A DNA stretch of 64,000 nucleotides from Clostridia bacterium (GTDB lineage: Bacteria > Bacillota > Clostridia > Christensenellales > Borkfalkiaceae): NCBI GenBank assembly GCA_029055875.1, contig JAIDCJ010000021.1:1-64000 (forward strand), given 5' to 3'. Under the pieces are notes generated by a model that saw only the letters and a list, made by a program, of their open reading frames with translations, had not been told where the DNA came from and made no database searches. Both the position numbers and the translations under genes were made by a program. Shown in pieces: positions 24,030 through 31,933 of this stretch (positions within the stretch are counted from its first letter, which is position 1; each line of letters starts with the position of its first letter).

Positions 24030-25968
24030 TTTTACTCCTGTAACAAAGCACGCCACAAAGGGTATGCTGCGCAGAACGATAAAATCGCTCTTCCGCTTCT
24101 TCCCGAAAATGACGACGATTGCGCTCATCTGTATTATTCTGAATGCGGTAATCAGTTCGCTTCCGTCCATTTTCATGCAGAATATTTTTACCGTCATTGA
24201 AAACGCGCAGAGCGATGGTACGATTGCGCTCGGGTGGTCGTTCACCTCGGGGCCGGGCGGGGAAATCACGAAGTACATGCTTATTCTGATTTCGCTGTAC
24301 GTGTTCTCGCTGATTATCGGCGCACTCAATAAGCAGCTCATGGCAATCATTACGCAGGGCTATCTCAAAAAGATGCGTGCGCATATGTTCAACGGCATGC
24401 AGGATTTGCCCATTCGCTATTTCGATACCCACGGCCACGGCGATATCATGAGCTATTACACGAACGATATCGACGCGCTCCGTCAGATGATTTCGCAATC
24501 TCTGCCCGAGCTCATCACCTCGTCCGTTATGGTGATTACGCTCCTTTGCATCATGCTGTGGTACAGCCTCTATCTCACCCTTTTGGTACTCGGCGGAATC
24601 GTCGTTATCGTAATCGTAACCAAGCTGATCGGCGGCGGTGCAAGTAAATACTTCGTTGCACTCCAAAAGTCGGTCGGCAAGCTCGAAGGCTACATCGAAG
24701 AGACGATGAACGGCCAGAAGGTCGTAAAGGTATTCTGCCACGAGGAAGAGACGAAAGCGGACTTCGATAAGCTCAACGAACATCTCTACAATCAGTCTTA
24801 CCGCGCACACCGCTATGCGAATATGCTCATGCCTATCTTAGGCAACTTCGGGCACATTCTCTACGTGTTGGTTGCCGTGCTCGGCAGCGTGTTCTTTATC
24901 GGCGAAGTTTCCAACGTTTCCATCGGAATGGCGTTCGATGCGGAGCTTGCCGTGTTCAGCGGCGCGCTCGTGTTCTCGTTCCTGCAAATGGCGCGGCAGT
25001 TCTCCAACAATATCAATCAGGTTTCCAACCAAATCAACTCCGTAATCATGGGCCTTGCGGGCGCAAGCAGGTGCTTTGCGCTCATTGACGAAAAGCCCGA
25101 AACGGACGAGGGGTACGTAACCCTTGTCAACGCTAAAGAGGTGAACGGCGAGCTCACGGAGTGCGTCGAGCACACGGGACTTTGGGCGTGGAAGCATCCG
25201 CACGCGGCGGATGGCTCCGTCACCTATACGAAGTTAGAGGGCGACGTTATTTTGGAAGAGGTGGACTTCGGCTATACGGAAGATAAAATCGTATTGCACG
25301 ATATCAGCCTGTATGCGCGTCCCGGTCAGAAGGTGGCGTTCGTAGGCGCGACGGGCGCGGGCAAAACGACGATTACCAATCTCTTAACCCGCTTCTACGA
25401 CATTGCCGACGGCAAGATTCGCTACGACGGTATCAACCTCAATAAAATCAAGAAATCGGACTTGCGCCGTTCGCTCGGACTGATTTTGCAGGATACCAAC
25501 CTCTTTACGGGCACGGTAATGGATAATATCCGTTACGGGCTTTTGGAGGCGACGGACGAAGAGTGCATTGCGGCGGCGAAGCTCGCGGGTGCGGACGACT
25601 TTATTACGCGCCTTCCCGAGGGCTATCAGACGATGCTCTATCAGAACGGTGCGAACCTCTCGCAGGGACAGCGGCAGCTTCTTTCCATTGCGCGCGCCGC
25701 GGTTGCCGATCCGCCCGTTATGATTATGGACGAGGCAACGAGCTCTATCGATACCCGTACCGAGGCAATCGTGCAAAGGGGTATGGATAACCTTATGAAG
25801 GGCAGAACGGTATTCGTAATTGCGCACCGCCTTTCCACCGTTCAGAATTCCGACGTAATTATGGTACTCGACCACGGCCGCATTATCGAGCGCGGCTCAC
25901 ACGAACAGCTCATTGCTCAAAAAGGACAGTATTACAAATTGTATACGGGCGCGTTCGAGTTAGAGTGA
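24019..25968 (+). CDS. ABC exporter subunit 2 (canonical ATP site)
   Basis: 649 residues from the ATG at 24019, with AAAGGAGG upstream inside the previous gene. Six membrane helices, then ATPase motifs: Walker A GATGAGKT (443-450), signature LSQGQ (instead of LSGGQ), Walker B VMIMDEATS with catalytic E572 and a H-loop IAHRLST. Paired with subunit 1, one ATP site is hydrolytic and the other degenerate. About 60 extra residues sit between the membrane and ATPase domains (ETDEGYVTLVNAKEVNGEL to YTKLEGD), a feature seen in some YheH-type subunits. Confidence 0.9.
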   Translation: MPRNFTPVTKHATKGMLRRTIKSLFRFFPKMTTIALICIILNAVISSLPSIFMQNIFTVIENAQSDGTIALGWSFTSGPGGEITKYMLILISLYVFSLIIGALNKQLMAIITQGYLKKMRAHMFNGMQDLPIRYFDTHGHGDIMSYYTNDIDALRQMISQSLPELITSSVMVITLLCIMLWYSLYLTLLVLGGIVVIVIVTKLIGGGASKYFVALQKSVGKLEGYIEETMNGQKVVKVFCHEEETKADFDKLNEHLYNQSYRAHRYANMLMPILGNFGHILYVLVAVLGSVFFIGEVSNVSIGMAFDAELAVFSGALVFSFLQMARQFSNNINQVSNQINSVIMGLAGASRCFALIDEKPETDEGYVTLVNAKEVNGELTECVEHTGLWAWKHPHAADGSVTYTKLEGDVILEEVDFGYTEDKIVLHDISLYARPGQKVAFVGATGAGKTTITNLLTRFYDIADGKIRYDGINLNKIKKSDLRRSLGLILQDTNLFTGTVMDNIRYGLLEATDEECIAAAKLAGADDFITRLPEGYQTMLYQNGANLSQGQRQLLSIARAAVADPPVMIMDEATSSIDTRTEAIVQRGMDNLMKGRTVFVIAHRLSTVQNSDVIMVLDHGRIIERGSHEQLIAQKGQYYKLYTGAFELE

Positions 25969-25988
25969 GTTCACAATAAGTTTATTAG

Positions 25989-26019
25989 AAAAAGCCTTTC
26001 CTTACGGAAGGGCTTTTTT
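25989..26019. terminator. Terminator after the ABC exporter
   Basis: AAGCCTTTCC-TTAC-GGAAGGGCTT with flanking A and T runs, one wobble pair. It may also serve the convergent XRE gene. Confidence 0.85.
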
Positions 26020-26042
26020 GTTTTATAAGTACTTCATAGGGT

Positions 26043-26396
26043 TTATTGAATTTTGTTGTGAAGGATATTGGCAATCGAAATTAATGCCCGCTGTCCGTCA
26101 GGGCCGAGCTTTTTGCCCACGTTACGAAATTCGGATAGCATTTCATTTTCAATGGGGGATACGGATATACGAATTAAATTTTTTTCGGGGTCTTCTTCAT
26201 TAGAATAACGATCCAAAATATAATCACATGAAACGTTAAAAATATCAGCGATTTTCATAAGCATCTTGAAATCGGGCTCGCGTAAACCGACTTCCCAATT
26301 TCCAACCGTTCCCGTGGAAACCTTTAATATTTCTGCAAATTCCTTTTGAGAAAGATTATTTTTTTGTCTTAATTCTTTCAGCCGAAGAGAAAACAT
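26043..26396 (-). CDS. XRE-family transcriptional regulator
   Basis: 117 residues. N-terminal Cro/cI helix-turn-helix (LRLKELRQKNNLSQKEFAEILKVSTGTVGNWE), followed by EPDFKMLMKIADIFNVSCDYIL and a helical C-terminal part. It is divergent from the giant lipoprotein gene, and the intergenic region has a repeated CACAAAyTGAAAyAAT element, so it probably controls that gene and itself. Confidence 0.85.
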   Translation of the reverse strand: MFSLRLKELRQKNNLSQKEFAEILKVSTGTVGNWEVGLREPDFKMLMKIADIFNVSCDYILDRYSNEEDPEKNLIRISVSPIENEMLSEFRNVGKKLGPDGQRALISIANILHNKIQ

Positions 26397-26425
26397 CTTT
26401 ATTTACTCCCTTATATAAAGATTAT

Positions 26426-26482
26426 CACAAATTGAAATAATTATTATAAGCGAGAAAATATAAACTCACAAACTGAAACAAT
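26426..26482. promoter_or_regulatory. Pair of direct repeats, putative XRE binding sites
   Basis: CACAAATTGAAATAAT (from 26426) and CACAAACTGAAACAAT (26467-26482), start points 41 bases apart, four helical turns. The second lies immediately upstream of the putative -35 of the lipoprotein gene. Confidence 0.65.
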
Positions 26483-26486
26483 AATC

Positions 26487-26515
26487 TTGACTTTTCTTTC
26501 GTATCGTGATAATAT
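26487..26515 (+). promoter_or_regulatory. Putative promoter of the glycine-rich lipoprotein gene
   Basis: TTGACT (26487-26492), 17-base spacer, TAATAT (26510-26515). The -10 is weak, and the region offers other A+T-rich choices. Confidence 0.55.
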
Positions 26516-26553
26516 TATTACATAATGACGGAATTTGTCATGAGAGGTGTTTT

Positions 26554-29500
26554 ATGAAACGTAAATTATTGGTTTTGATTTGTGCAATGGTTGCGGCAGT
26601 AACTTGCTTAATCGGTCTTGTCGCCTGCGGTGGTACGGTCGGCGGTAGTGGGGGCGGCGTAAACGGCACATACTATCCCTACGAAAACGGCAGTTATGAC
26701 AAAACGGCTTGGATAAAATTGAACGGAGATACATGGACTACGAATGACGGCGACTCCGGCACGTTTGAAGTAAAGGGAAACGAAATTGTTATTTATATTG
26801 ACCTCTACGGTTCCAAGCAGATATTCTCTAAGGGCACGGTGAAAGACGGTGTTCTTACTATGACAACGGCGGGTATTACAAGAACGTTCTGTAAAGACGG
26901 TGCGAAGCCTTCCGATTCATCGCAACCGAACAAACCGAACAATCCTGTTACGGAAAAGGTTACGATTACATACAACGCGAACGGCGGAAGGTTCGCAAGC
27001 GGCAGTGAAACGTATTCGCAGACTGCCGATAAAAACGCTTTGCTCACCGCGCCCGATTCTCCTACGCGTACGAATTACACGTTTGCAGGGTGGTCAAAAA
27101 GCAAGAGCGGCTCGGATATGTGGAAGTTCGATGAGGATAAAGCCTCCGACGGCATAACGCTCTATGCAAAATGGACGGAGAAATCTGCCGTAATTTTGAG
27201 TGTAGACGGCGCAAGCATTGAGGGCAACAATATTTTTATGCTCGTAGACCATACCACGGACGCAGTTTCTCTTTCTAATAAAGTGGTTTGCAGTTCGGAT
27301 AGCGTATGGCGACTTTATTACGATAGACTCGGACAGACGGAAATCCCCACCAAAATGGCGGCGGGGCTTTCGGGGTATCTTGCAAACGGTAACAACGTGT
27401 TCTATATGGTGGTCACTTCGCAGGACGGTGTGCAGACGAACCTCTATGAACTTACCGTGCACCGCAGCTATGCCGTTAGCGTGAGCTATTATAACGGTTT
27501 TGCCTTGATGGATACTGAAACCGTTTATACGGGCAGCACGTTTACGGCAAACTATAATCCTACCATTACGGGCTATACGTTTAATGGTTGGAAAGATGCC
27601 GATGGCGTTGCTGTAACTTCATTTACGGTTTGGGGCAGCACGTCGCTCTATGCAAATAAAACGGCAAAGAGCTACACGGCTTCGTTTAACGTAAATGGCG
27701 GAGACAAATTAACTAAAACGGAACAGACGGTCACTTACGATAGTTCCTATAAATTCCCTGTGCCTACGAGAACAGGCTATTCGTTCTTGGGTTGGTATTA
27801 CGGCGAAACGCAGCTCACAAACACGAGCGGTTCGAGCATTGTCGTCTGGAATTATACGCAAGATAGAACGATCAATGCAAAATGGCAAGCAAACACTTAT
27901 ACGCTTACAGTAAAAACCAACAACTCTGATGCCGGTACTGTCACAGGCGGAGGAGAATATAAATACGACAGTTCCGTCACTCTCACCGCGACTACAACAA
28001 GTGGCTGCATGTTTCTTGGGTGGTATGATATCAACGAAGATTGTGTATCACAAGAGCTATCTTTTAGAATAAAAATGGGATTCGATAAAACATATGTTGC
28101 AAAATGGGACACAAATATTCGTTATATAGATAGTAATGGGGAGATAAAGTACAATTCTAGTTGTAAATATTTGACAAAGGAGGGAAATCAAACATTATCG
28201 GGATGGTATTTACTTTCTGGAACGGTCTCTGGCGAATTTACATTTACTGTCATCAACGAAGCTCATATTATTTTAGCAGATAATTGTAGTTGGAATCTAA
28301 ATAGTGGTGGTCTGGTTGTATCTTCAAGTAATTTGTTATACATCTACGCTCAAAGTATTGGAGAGAATGTAGGTGAGTTAAAAACGAATGCTAATATTGG
28401 CGGTCAAAATTCATATGGATTCCTCGTCAATGATAATGGAGAAAACGGCGGTAATGGCGGTACAATAACGATAAACGGTGGAAAGATTACAGCAACAAAT
28501 ATAGGTGGCGGAAACGGCGGGAAAGGTCGTGACGGCGGGACGAACTCGGATGGGATTACAGGCCATTATGGAGCAGCTGGCGGTGCTGGTGGTACTAGCG
28601 GGACAATAACAATAAACGGCGGAGAGATTACGTCCACAAATATAGGTGGCGGTAACGGCGGCAACGGTGGCAACGGCGGTTATGGCAGCGCGCGCGGCGG
28701 CAGCGGCGGCAGCGGCGGCAGCGGCGGTAACGGCGGTACAATAATGATAAACGGTGGAAAAATTACGGCAATAAATATAGGTGGCGGTAATGGTGGTAAC
28801 GGCGGTAATGGTGAGTCTTGCGGTGACAGTGGTAACGGCGGTAATGGTGGCCCCGGCGGGCGTGGTGGTACTAGCGGGACAATAACAATAAACGGCGGAG
28901 AGATTGCGTCCACCAATATAGGTGGCGGTAATGGTGGTAACGGCGGTAACGGCAATAATAGCGGAAGCGGGCAAGCGGGTGGCTACGGCAGCGGCGGTGG
29001 TGCTGGTGGTACTAGCGGGACAATAACAATAAACGGCGGAGAGATTGTGTCCACCAATATAGGTGGCGGTAACGGCGGTAACGGCGGTAACGGCGGTTAT
29101 GGCGGTGCTGGCATATCTGGCAGTCCTACTTCTGGCGGGGCTGGTGGTAATGGTGGCAATGGCGGTTCTAGTGACACAATAACAATAAATGCTGGTATAA
29201 TATCAGCAGCCAACTTGAGTGGTGGTAATGGTGGTAATGGCGGTAACGGTAAAGCGGGCTCGAAATATACTGGTTATGGCGGAAATGGCGGAAATGGCGG
29301 AAATGGCAGTATAATTATTATAAAGAACGAACAACTTACGATTTCTTCTTTAAGAGGTTTGGGTGGGAAAGGTGGTAATAGCAGAAATGGCACTGCTTCT
29401 CCTGGCACAGCTGGAACAAAAGCGGAAATTTATTTTTATGGTACCGAATCCGAATGGAACAGTAAAGAAATTTCCTCGGAGAATGCGGATATTTATTTCT

Positions 29501-29586
29501 ATTCTAAGAACGAACCATCTGTAGAAGGTAACTATTGGCACTACGACGAAAACGGTGAAATTGCTATATGGGTGAAAGAGCAATAA
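26554..29586 (+). CDS. Large lipoprotein: Listeria-Bacteroides repeats plus glycine-rich GGNGG repeat domain
   Basis: 1010 residues from the ATG at 26554 (GAGAGGTG upstream). Lipoprotein signal with lipobox LVAC, Cys25, then a Gly/Ser linker. Next come several InlB B-repeat / Flg_new-type modules ([10 protein letters not shown]...[18 protein letters not shown]...[21 protein letters not shown]...FLGWYDIN), typical of surface adhesins. From about residue 637 six imperfect repeats of 45-52 residues begin with TITINGGEI or variants, followed by [11 protein letters not shown] and a GGNGG-rich stretch. Each TITINGGEI looks like one rung of a beta-helix with a glycine-rich loop. Probable cell-surface protein; ligand unknown. 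Confidence 0.85.
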   Translation: MKRKLLVLICAMVAAVTCLIGLVACGGTVGGSGGGVNGTYYPYENGSYDKTAWIKLNGDTWTTNDGDSGTFEVKGNEIVIYIDLYGSKQIFSKGTVKDGVLTMTTAGITRTFCKDGAKPSDSSQPNKPNNPVTEKVTITYNANGGRFASGSETYSQTADKNALLTAPDSPTRTNYTFAGWSKSKSGSDMWKFDEDKASDGITLYAKWTEKSAVILSVDGASIEGNNIFMLVDHTTDAVSLSNKVVCSSDSVWRLYYDRLGQTEIPTKMAAGLSGYLANGNNVFYMVVTSQDGVQTNLYELTVHRSYAVSVSYYNGFALMDTETVYTGSTFTANYNPTITGYTFNGWKDADGVAVTSFTVWGSTSLYANKTAKSYTASFNVNGGDKLTKTEQTVTYDSSYKFPVPTRTGYSFLGWYYGETQLTNTSGSSIVVWNYTQDRTINAKWQANTYTLTVKTNNSDAGTVTGGGEYKYDSSVTLTATTTSGCMFLGWYDINEDCVSQELSFRIKMGFDKTYVAKWDTNIRYIDSNGEIKYNSSCKYLTKEGNQTLSGWYLLSGTVSGEFTFTVINEAHIILADNCSWNLNSGGLVVSSSNLLYIYAQSIGENVGELKTNANIGGQNSYGFLVNDNGENGGNGGTITINGGKITATNIGGGNGGKGRDGGTNSDGITGHYGAAGGAGGTSGTITINGGEITSTNIGGGNGGNGGNGGYGSARGGSGGSGGSGGNGGTIMINGGKITAINIGGGNGGNGGNGESCGDSGNGGNGGPGGRGGTSGTITINGGEIASTNIGGGNGGNGGNGNNSGSGQAGGYGSGGGAGGTSGTITINGGEIVSTNIGGGNGGNGGNGGYGGAGISGSPTSGGAGGNGGNGGSSDTITINAGIISAANLSGGNGGNGGNGKAGSKYTGYGGNGGNGGNGSIIIIKNEQLTISSLRGLGGKGGNSRNGTASPGTAGTKAEIYFYGTESEWNSKEISSENADIYFYSKNEPSVEGNYWHYDENGEIAIWVKEQ
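28462..29331 (+). repeat. Tandem in-frame repeats encoding [14 protein letters not shown] modules
   Basis: Six units start at 28462, 28603, 28738, 28879, 29020 and 29176 (spacing 141, 135, 141, 141, 156 bases, all multiples of three). The opening ACAATAACAATAAACGGCGG is almost identical between units, so slippage or recombination can change copy number without a frameshift. Confidence 0.9.
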
Positions 29587-29604
29587 AAATTTTCCGAAAA
29601 GTAC

Positions 29605-29633
29605 TTGCTTTTTTTGTAGCAGTATGCTACAAT
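29605..29633 (+). promoter_or_regulatory. Promoter of the rimP-nusA-infB operon with palindromic operator
   Basis: TTGCTT (29605-29610), 17-base spacer, TACAAT (29628-29633). A perfect palindrome TGTAGCA-GTA-TGCTACA (29615-29631) fills the spacer and reaches into the -10, so a repressor may compete with RNA polymerase here. Confidence 0.75.
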
Positions 29634-29658
29634 GTAGTTACTTAATCGATGCAAAGAG

Positions 29659-29687
29659 ATTGAGAGCGGCGTATTGTCGCTCTCAAT
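29659..29687 (+). promoter_or_regulatory. Leader hairpin of the rimP operon
   Basis: A perfect 10-bp stem ATTGAGAGCG/CGCTCTCAAT with a 9-base loop lies in the expected 5' leader, 21 bases before the rimP start. There is no T-run that would make it a plain terminator. Confidence 0.7.
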
Positions 29688-29707
29688 TCTTATAATCGGG
29701 GGTTAGC

Positions 29708-30163
29708 ATGAAAACAAAGCCGATTGCGGATACCATTGCCTTTTTGAAGCCCATTGCGGACGAGGTAGGCGTGGAAATCGTAGAAGCGCAGTGGGATACG
29801 CGCACCAAGTCGCTTACAATTTATATCGACGTGGAGGGCGGGGTAGACCTCAATCTTTGCGAGAAGTTCCACCGTGCAATCGACGAACCGCTCGACGAAT
29901 TCGATCCCTCTTTCGGCGAAGCGTACACCCTCAACTGCTCGTCGCTCGGGCTTGACAGACCGTTCAAGACGGCGCGCGATTTCGAGCGGCATATGGGCGA
30001 AAAAATCGAACTGCATTTCTATGCGCCGTTCGAGGGGAAGAAGTATCACGAGGGCGAGCTCGTCGCATTCGACGACGAAACGGTAACCATTAAAACGCCG
30101 AAGGGCGAATTGATTGTGCCGCGGGAGAAGACCTCGAAAATCTGTCTCTATATCGAAGTATAG
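29708..30163 (+). CDS. rimP: Ribosome maturation factor RimP
   Basis: 151 residues. RimP helps assemble the 30S subunit. Family features are the N-terminal helix, the YIDVEGGVDLNLCEKFHRAIDEPLDE segment, the conserved YTLNCSSLGLDRPFKTARDFERHMGEKIEL stretch, and the small C-terminal beta-barrel ending in KTSKICLYIEV. Ribosome site is GGGGG with short spacing. It is the first gene of the classical Firmicutes order rimP-nusA-ylxR-ylxQ-infB-rbfA. Confidence 0.93.
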   Translation: MKTKPIADTIAFLKPIADEVGVEIVEAQWDTRTKSLTIYIDVEGGVDLNLCEKFHRAIDEPLDEFDPSFGEAYTLNCSSLGLDRPFKTARDFERHMGEKIELHFYAPFEGKKYHEGELVAFDDETVTIKTPKGELIVPREKTSKICLYIEV

Positions 30164-30203
30164 ATTCCTTCGCTCGCTTGCAGGCGGGCCGGGGAATGAC
30201 GGA
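30164..30203. repeat. REP-like imperfect hairpin
   Basis: ATTCCTTCGCTCGC ... GCGGGCCGGGGAAT followed by GACGG, in the rimP-nusA gap. Its ends match (ATTCC/GGAAT), and the wording resembles extragenic palindromic elements seen in many bacterial genomes. No second copy is seen in this window. Confidence 0.5.
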
Positions 30204-30259
30204 GAAAAGAAGTATAAAATAAATAAGATAAAGTTCTCGAAAATCAAAAGGAGTTTATT

Positions 30260-31369
30260 ATGGTAAACAAGGATTTCTTTGCGGCTCTCGCAGATTTGGA
30301 GCGGGAGAAGGGCATCAGCGAGGAAGCGTTCATCGAGGCGCTCTCGAATGCGCTTGCGTCTGCTTATAAAAAGCAGTATTACGGCGACGCGGGAAACGTG
30401 GAGGTTCGGCTCAACCCCGAAAAGTGCACCATTCGCTTTTTCCTCACGCAGACGGTCGTTGACAGCGACGAACCGCAGGACGGCGAAATTATGCTCGAAG
30501 ACGCGCGCTTAAAGAAGAAGAGCGCGAAGGTAGGCGATATCCTCTCCGAGGAGTTCGTTCCCAAGGACTTCACGCGTATCGCGGCGCAGACGGCAAAGCA
30601 AGTCATTCTGCAAAAAATTCACGAAACCGAGCGCGACAACACGCTTTCCGAGTTCTCCGATAAAGAGGGCGAGCTCATGAGCGGACTCGTGCGCAAGGTA
30701 GATATGAGAAACGTGAGTATCGAGCTCGGCAAGGGACAGATCGAGGGCTTGATGCTTCCGCAGGACCAAGTCCCCGGCGAGCGTTACAACGTGGGCGATA
30801 AGCTCAAAGTTTACGTGAAGCGCGTAAGAAACGGCGGGCGCAATGCGCAGGTGCTCGTTTCCCGTGCGGCTCCCGGACTTGTGAAGCGCCTGTTCGAGGA
30901 AGAGGTTCCCGAAATCAAGCAGGGAATCGTTACCATTAAATCGGTTGCGCGTGAACCGGGACACAGAACCAAAATGGCGATTGCCACCGAGGATCCGAGA
31001 ATCGACGCGGTAGGCGCGTGCGTCGGCAACAAGGGCGCGCGTGTAAACGCGGTGGTTGCCGAGCTCGGCGGTGAAAAAATCGATATTATTCTTTGGAGCG
31101 AAAACCCGCTCGAATTCATTGCAAAGGCGCTCTCGCCCGCAACGGTCGTTTCCGTTACGCAAATCGGCGACAAAGCCGCGGTTGCAGTCGTACCCGACGA
31201 AAAGCTTTCGCTTGCAATCGGCAGAGACGGACAGAACGCGCGTCTTGCGGCACGGCTCACGGGCTGGAAGATTGACGTAAAGAGCGAGTCGGCGGCGGAA
31301 AAGCTCAACCTCGAAGAGAATATAGAGGCGGAGGCGGAAGCGCTTCCCGAAGCTCCCGCGGAGGAGTAA
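30260..31369 (+). CDS. nusA: Transcription termination/antitermination factor NusA
   Basis: 369 residues with AAAAGGAG upstream. NusA binds RNA polymerase and nascent RNA and modulates pausing and termination. The N-terminal polymerase-binding domain starts MVNKDFFAALADLEREKGISEEAFIEAL, then S1 (about residues 135-200, LMSGLVRKVDMRNVSIELGKGQIEG), KH1 (VGACVGNKGARVNAVVAELGGEKIDII) and KH2 (IGRDGQNARLAARLTGWKIDV). It ends in a short acidic tail, without the C-terminal repeats of enterobacteria, as usual in Firmicutes. Directly followed by ylxR. Confidence 0.95.
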   Translation: MVNKDFFAALADLEREKGISEEAFIEALSNALASAYKKQYYGDAGNVEVRLNPEKCTIRFFLTQTVVDSDEPQDGEIMLEDARLKKKSAKVGDILSEEFVPKDFTRIAAQTAKQVILQKIHETERDNTLSEFSDKEGELMSGLVRKVDMRNVSIELGKGQIEGLMLPQDQVPGERYNVGDKLKVYVKRVRNGGRNAQVLVSRAAPGLVKRLFEEEVPEIKQGIVTIKSVAREPGHRTKMAIATEDPRIDAVGACVGNKGARVNAVVAELGGEKIDIILWSENPLEFIAKALSPATVVSVTQIGDKAAVAVVPDEKLSLAIGRDGQNARLAARLTGWKIDVKSESAAEKLNLEENIEAEAEALPEAPAEE

Positions 31370-31642
31370 ATGCAAAAAACGAAAAAAATTCCCATGCGCA
31401 CCTGTATCGGCTGCCGCGAGGAGAAGCCCAAGAAGGATATGCTCCGCGTCGTAAAAAATGCGGCGGGGGAAATTCATTTGGACTTTTCGGGCAAGATGGC
31501 GGGGCGCGGCGCGTACGTTTGTAACAGCGAAGCGTGCGTGAAAAAAATCGGGAAATACAAGCTTCTGCACAAGACCTTTTCTCAAAACGTAGACGAAGAA
31601 ATCTACAAGGCGATAGAGGAGGAGTTCCTTGGGCAAAAGTAA
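31370..31642 (+). CDS. ylxR: YlxR/RnpM family RNA-binding protein
   Basis: 90 residues. The conserved motif RTCIGCREEKPKKDMLRVV at residues 9-27 and the GRGAYVCNSEACVKK segment define the YlxR (DUF448) family. The Bacillus homologue has been reported to bind RNase P RNA and modulate the enzyme, so a link to the rnpB gene in this window is possible. Starts directly after the nusA stop, and its end overlaps ylxQ by 14 bases. Confidence 0.92.
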   Translation: MQKTKKIPMRTCIGCREEKPKKDMLRVVKNAAGEIHLDFSGKMAGRGAYVCNSEACVKKIGKYKLLHKTFSQNVDEEIYKAIEEEFLGQK

Positions 31643-31919
31643 CTTGAAAACCTATCTCGGATTCGCGCGGCGGGCGGGCAAGCTCACCCTCGGCGTGAAC
31701 GCCGTGAGCACGCTCTCGGGCGGGGTGTATCTGCTGGTGGCAGATAGTTCCGCTTCGGAGAATACCAAAAAGGAAATCGAAAAACTTAAAAAAAAGTTAT
31801 CGGTTCCCGTTGTCTGGACGGAGGGCTTAGAAACCCTCACGGGAAAAGAATTTTGTAAATTGGCGGCCGTACGCGAGCCGCATTTGGCTGAGGCGATTCT
31901 CGCCGAGCGGGAAGATTAA
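31629..31919 (+). CDS. ylxQ: L7Ae-family ribosomal/RNA-binding protein YlxQ
   Basis: 96 residues from TTG at 31629, with GGAGGAG just upstream inside ylxR. The L7Ae/L30e/S12e fold is visible: LKTYLGFARRAGKLTLGVNAV at the N-terminus, YLLVADSSASENTKKEIEKL, and a late GKEFCKLAAVREPHLAEAIL. These proteins bind kink-turn RNA; the exact role in Firmicutes is not settled. Position between ylxR and infB confirms the call. Confidence 0.9.
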   Translation: MGKSNLKTYLGFARRAGKLTLGVNAVSTLSGGVYLLVADSSASENTKKEIEKLKKKLSVPVVWTEGLETLTGKEFCKLAAVREPHLAEAILAERED

Positions 31920-31933
31920 ATTTCGGAGGAAAT

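Noticed and set aside
28411..28974. Long minus-strand frame opposite the glycine repeats (Ala/Thr/Pro-rich)
   Set aside because: It is the reverse reading of the GGN repeat DNA; composition follows mechanically from the repeat and no ribosome site is present.
28462..29331. Regular repeats that might suggest a CRISPR array
   Set aside because: Units are 135-156 bases, in frame, inside one open reading frame and lack unique spacers; they encode a repeat protein.
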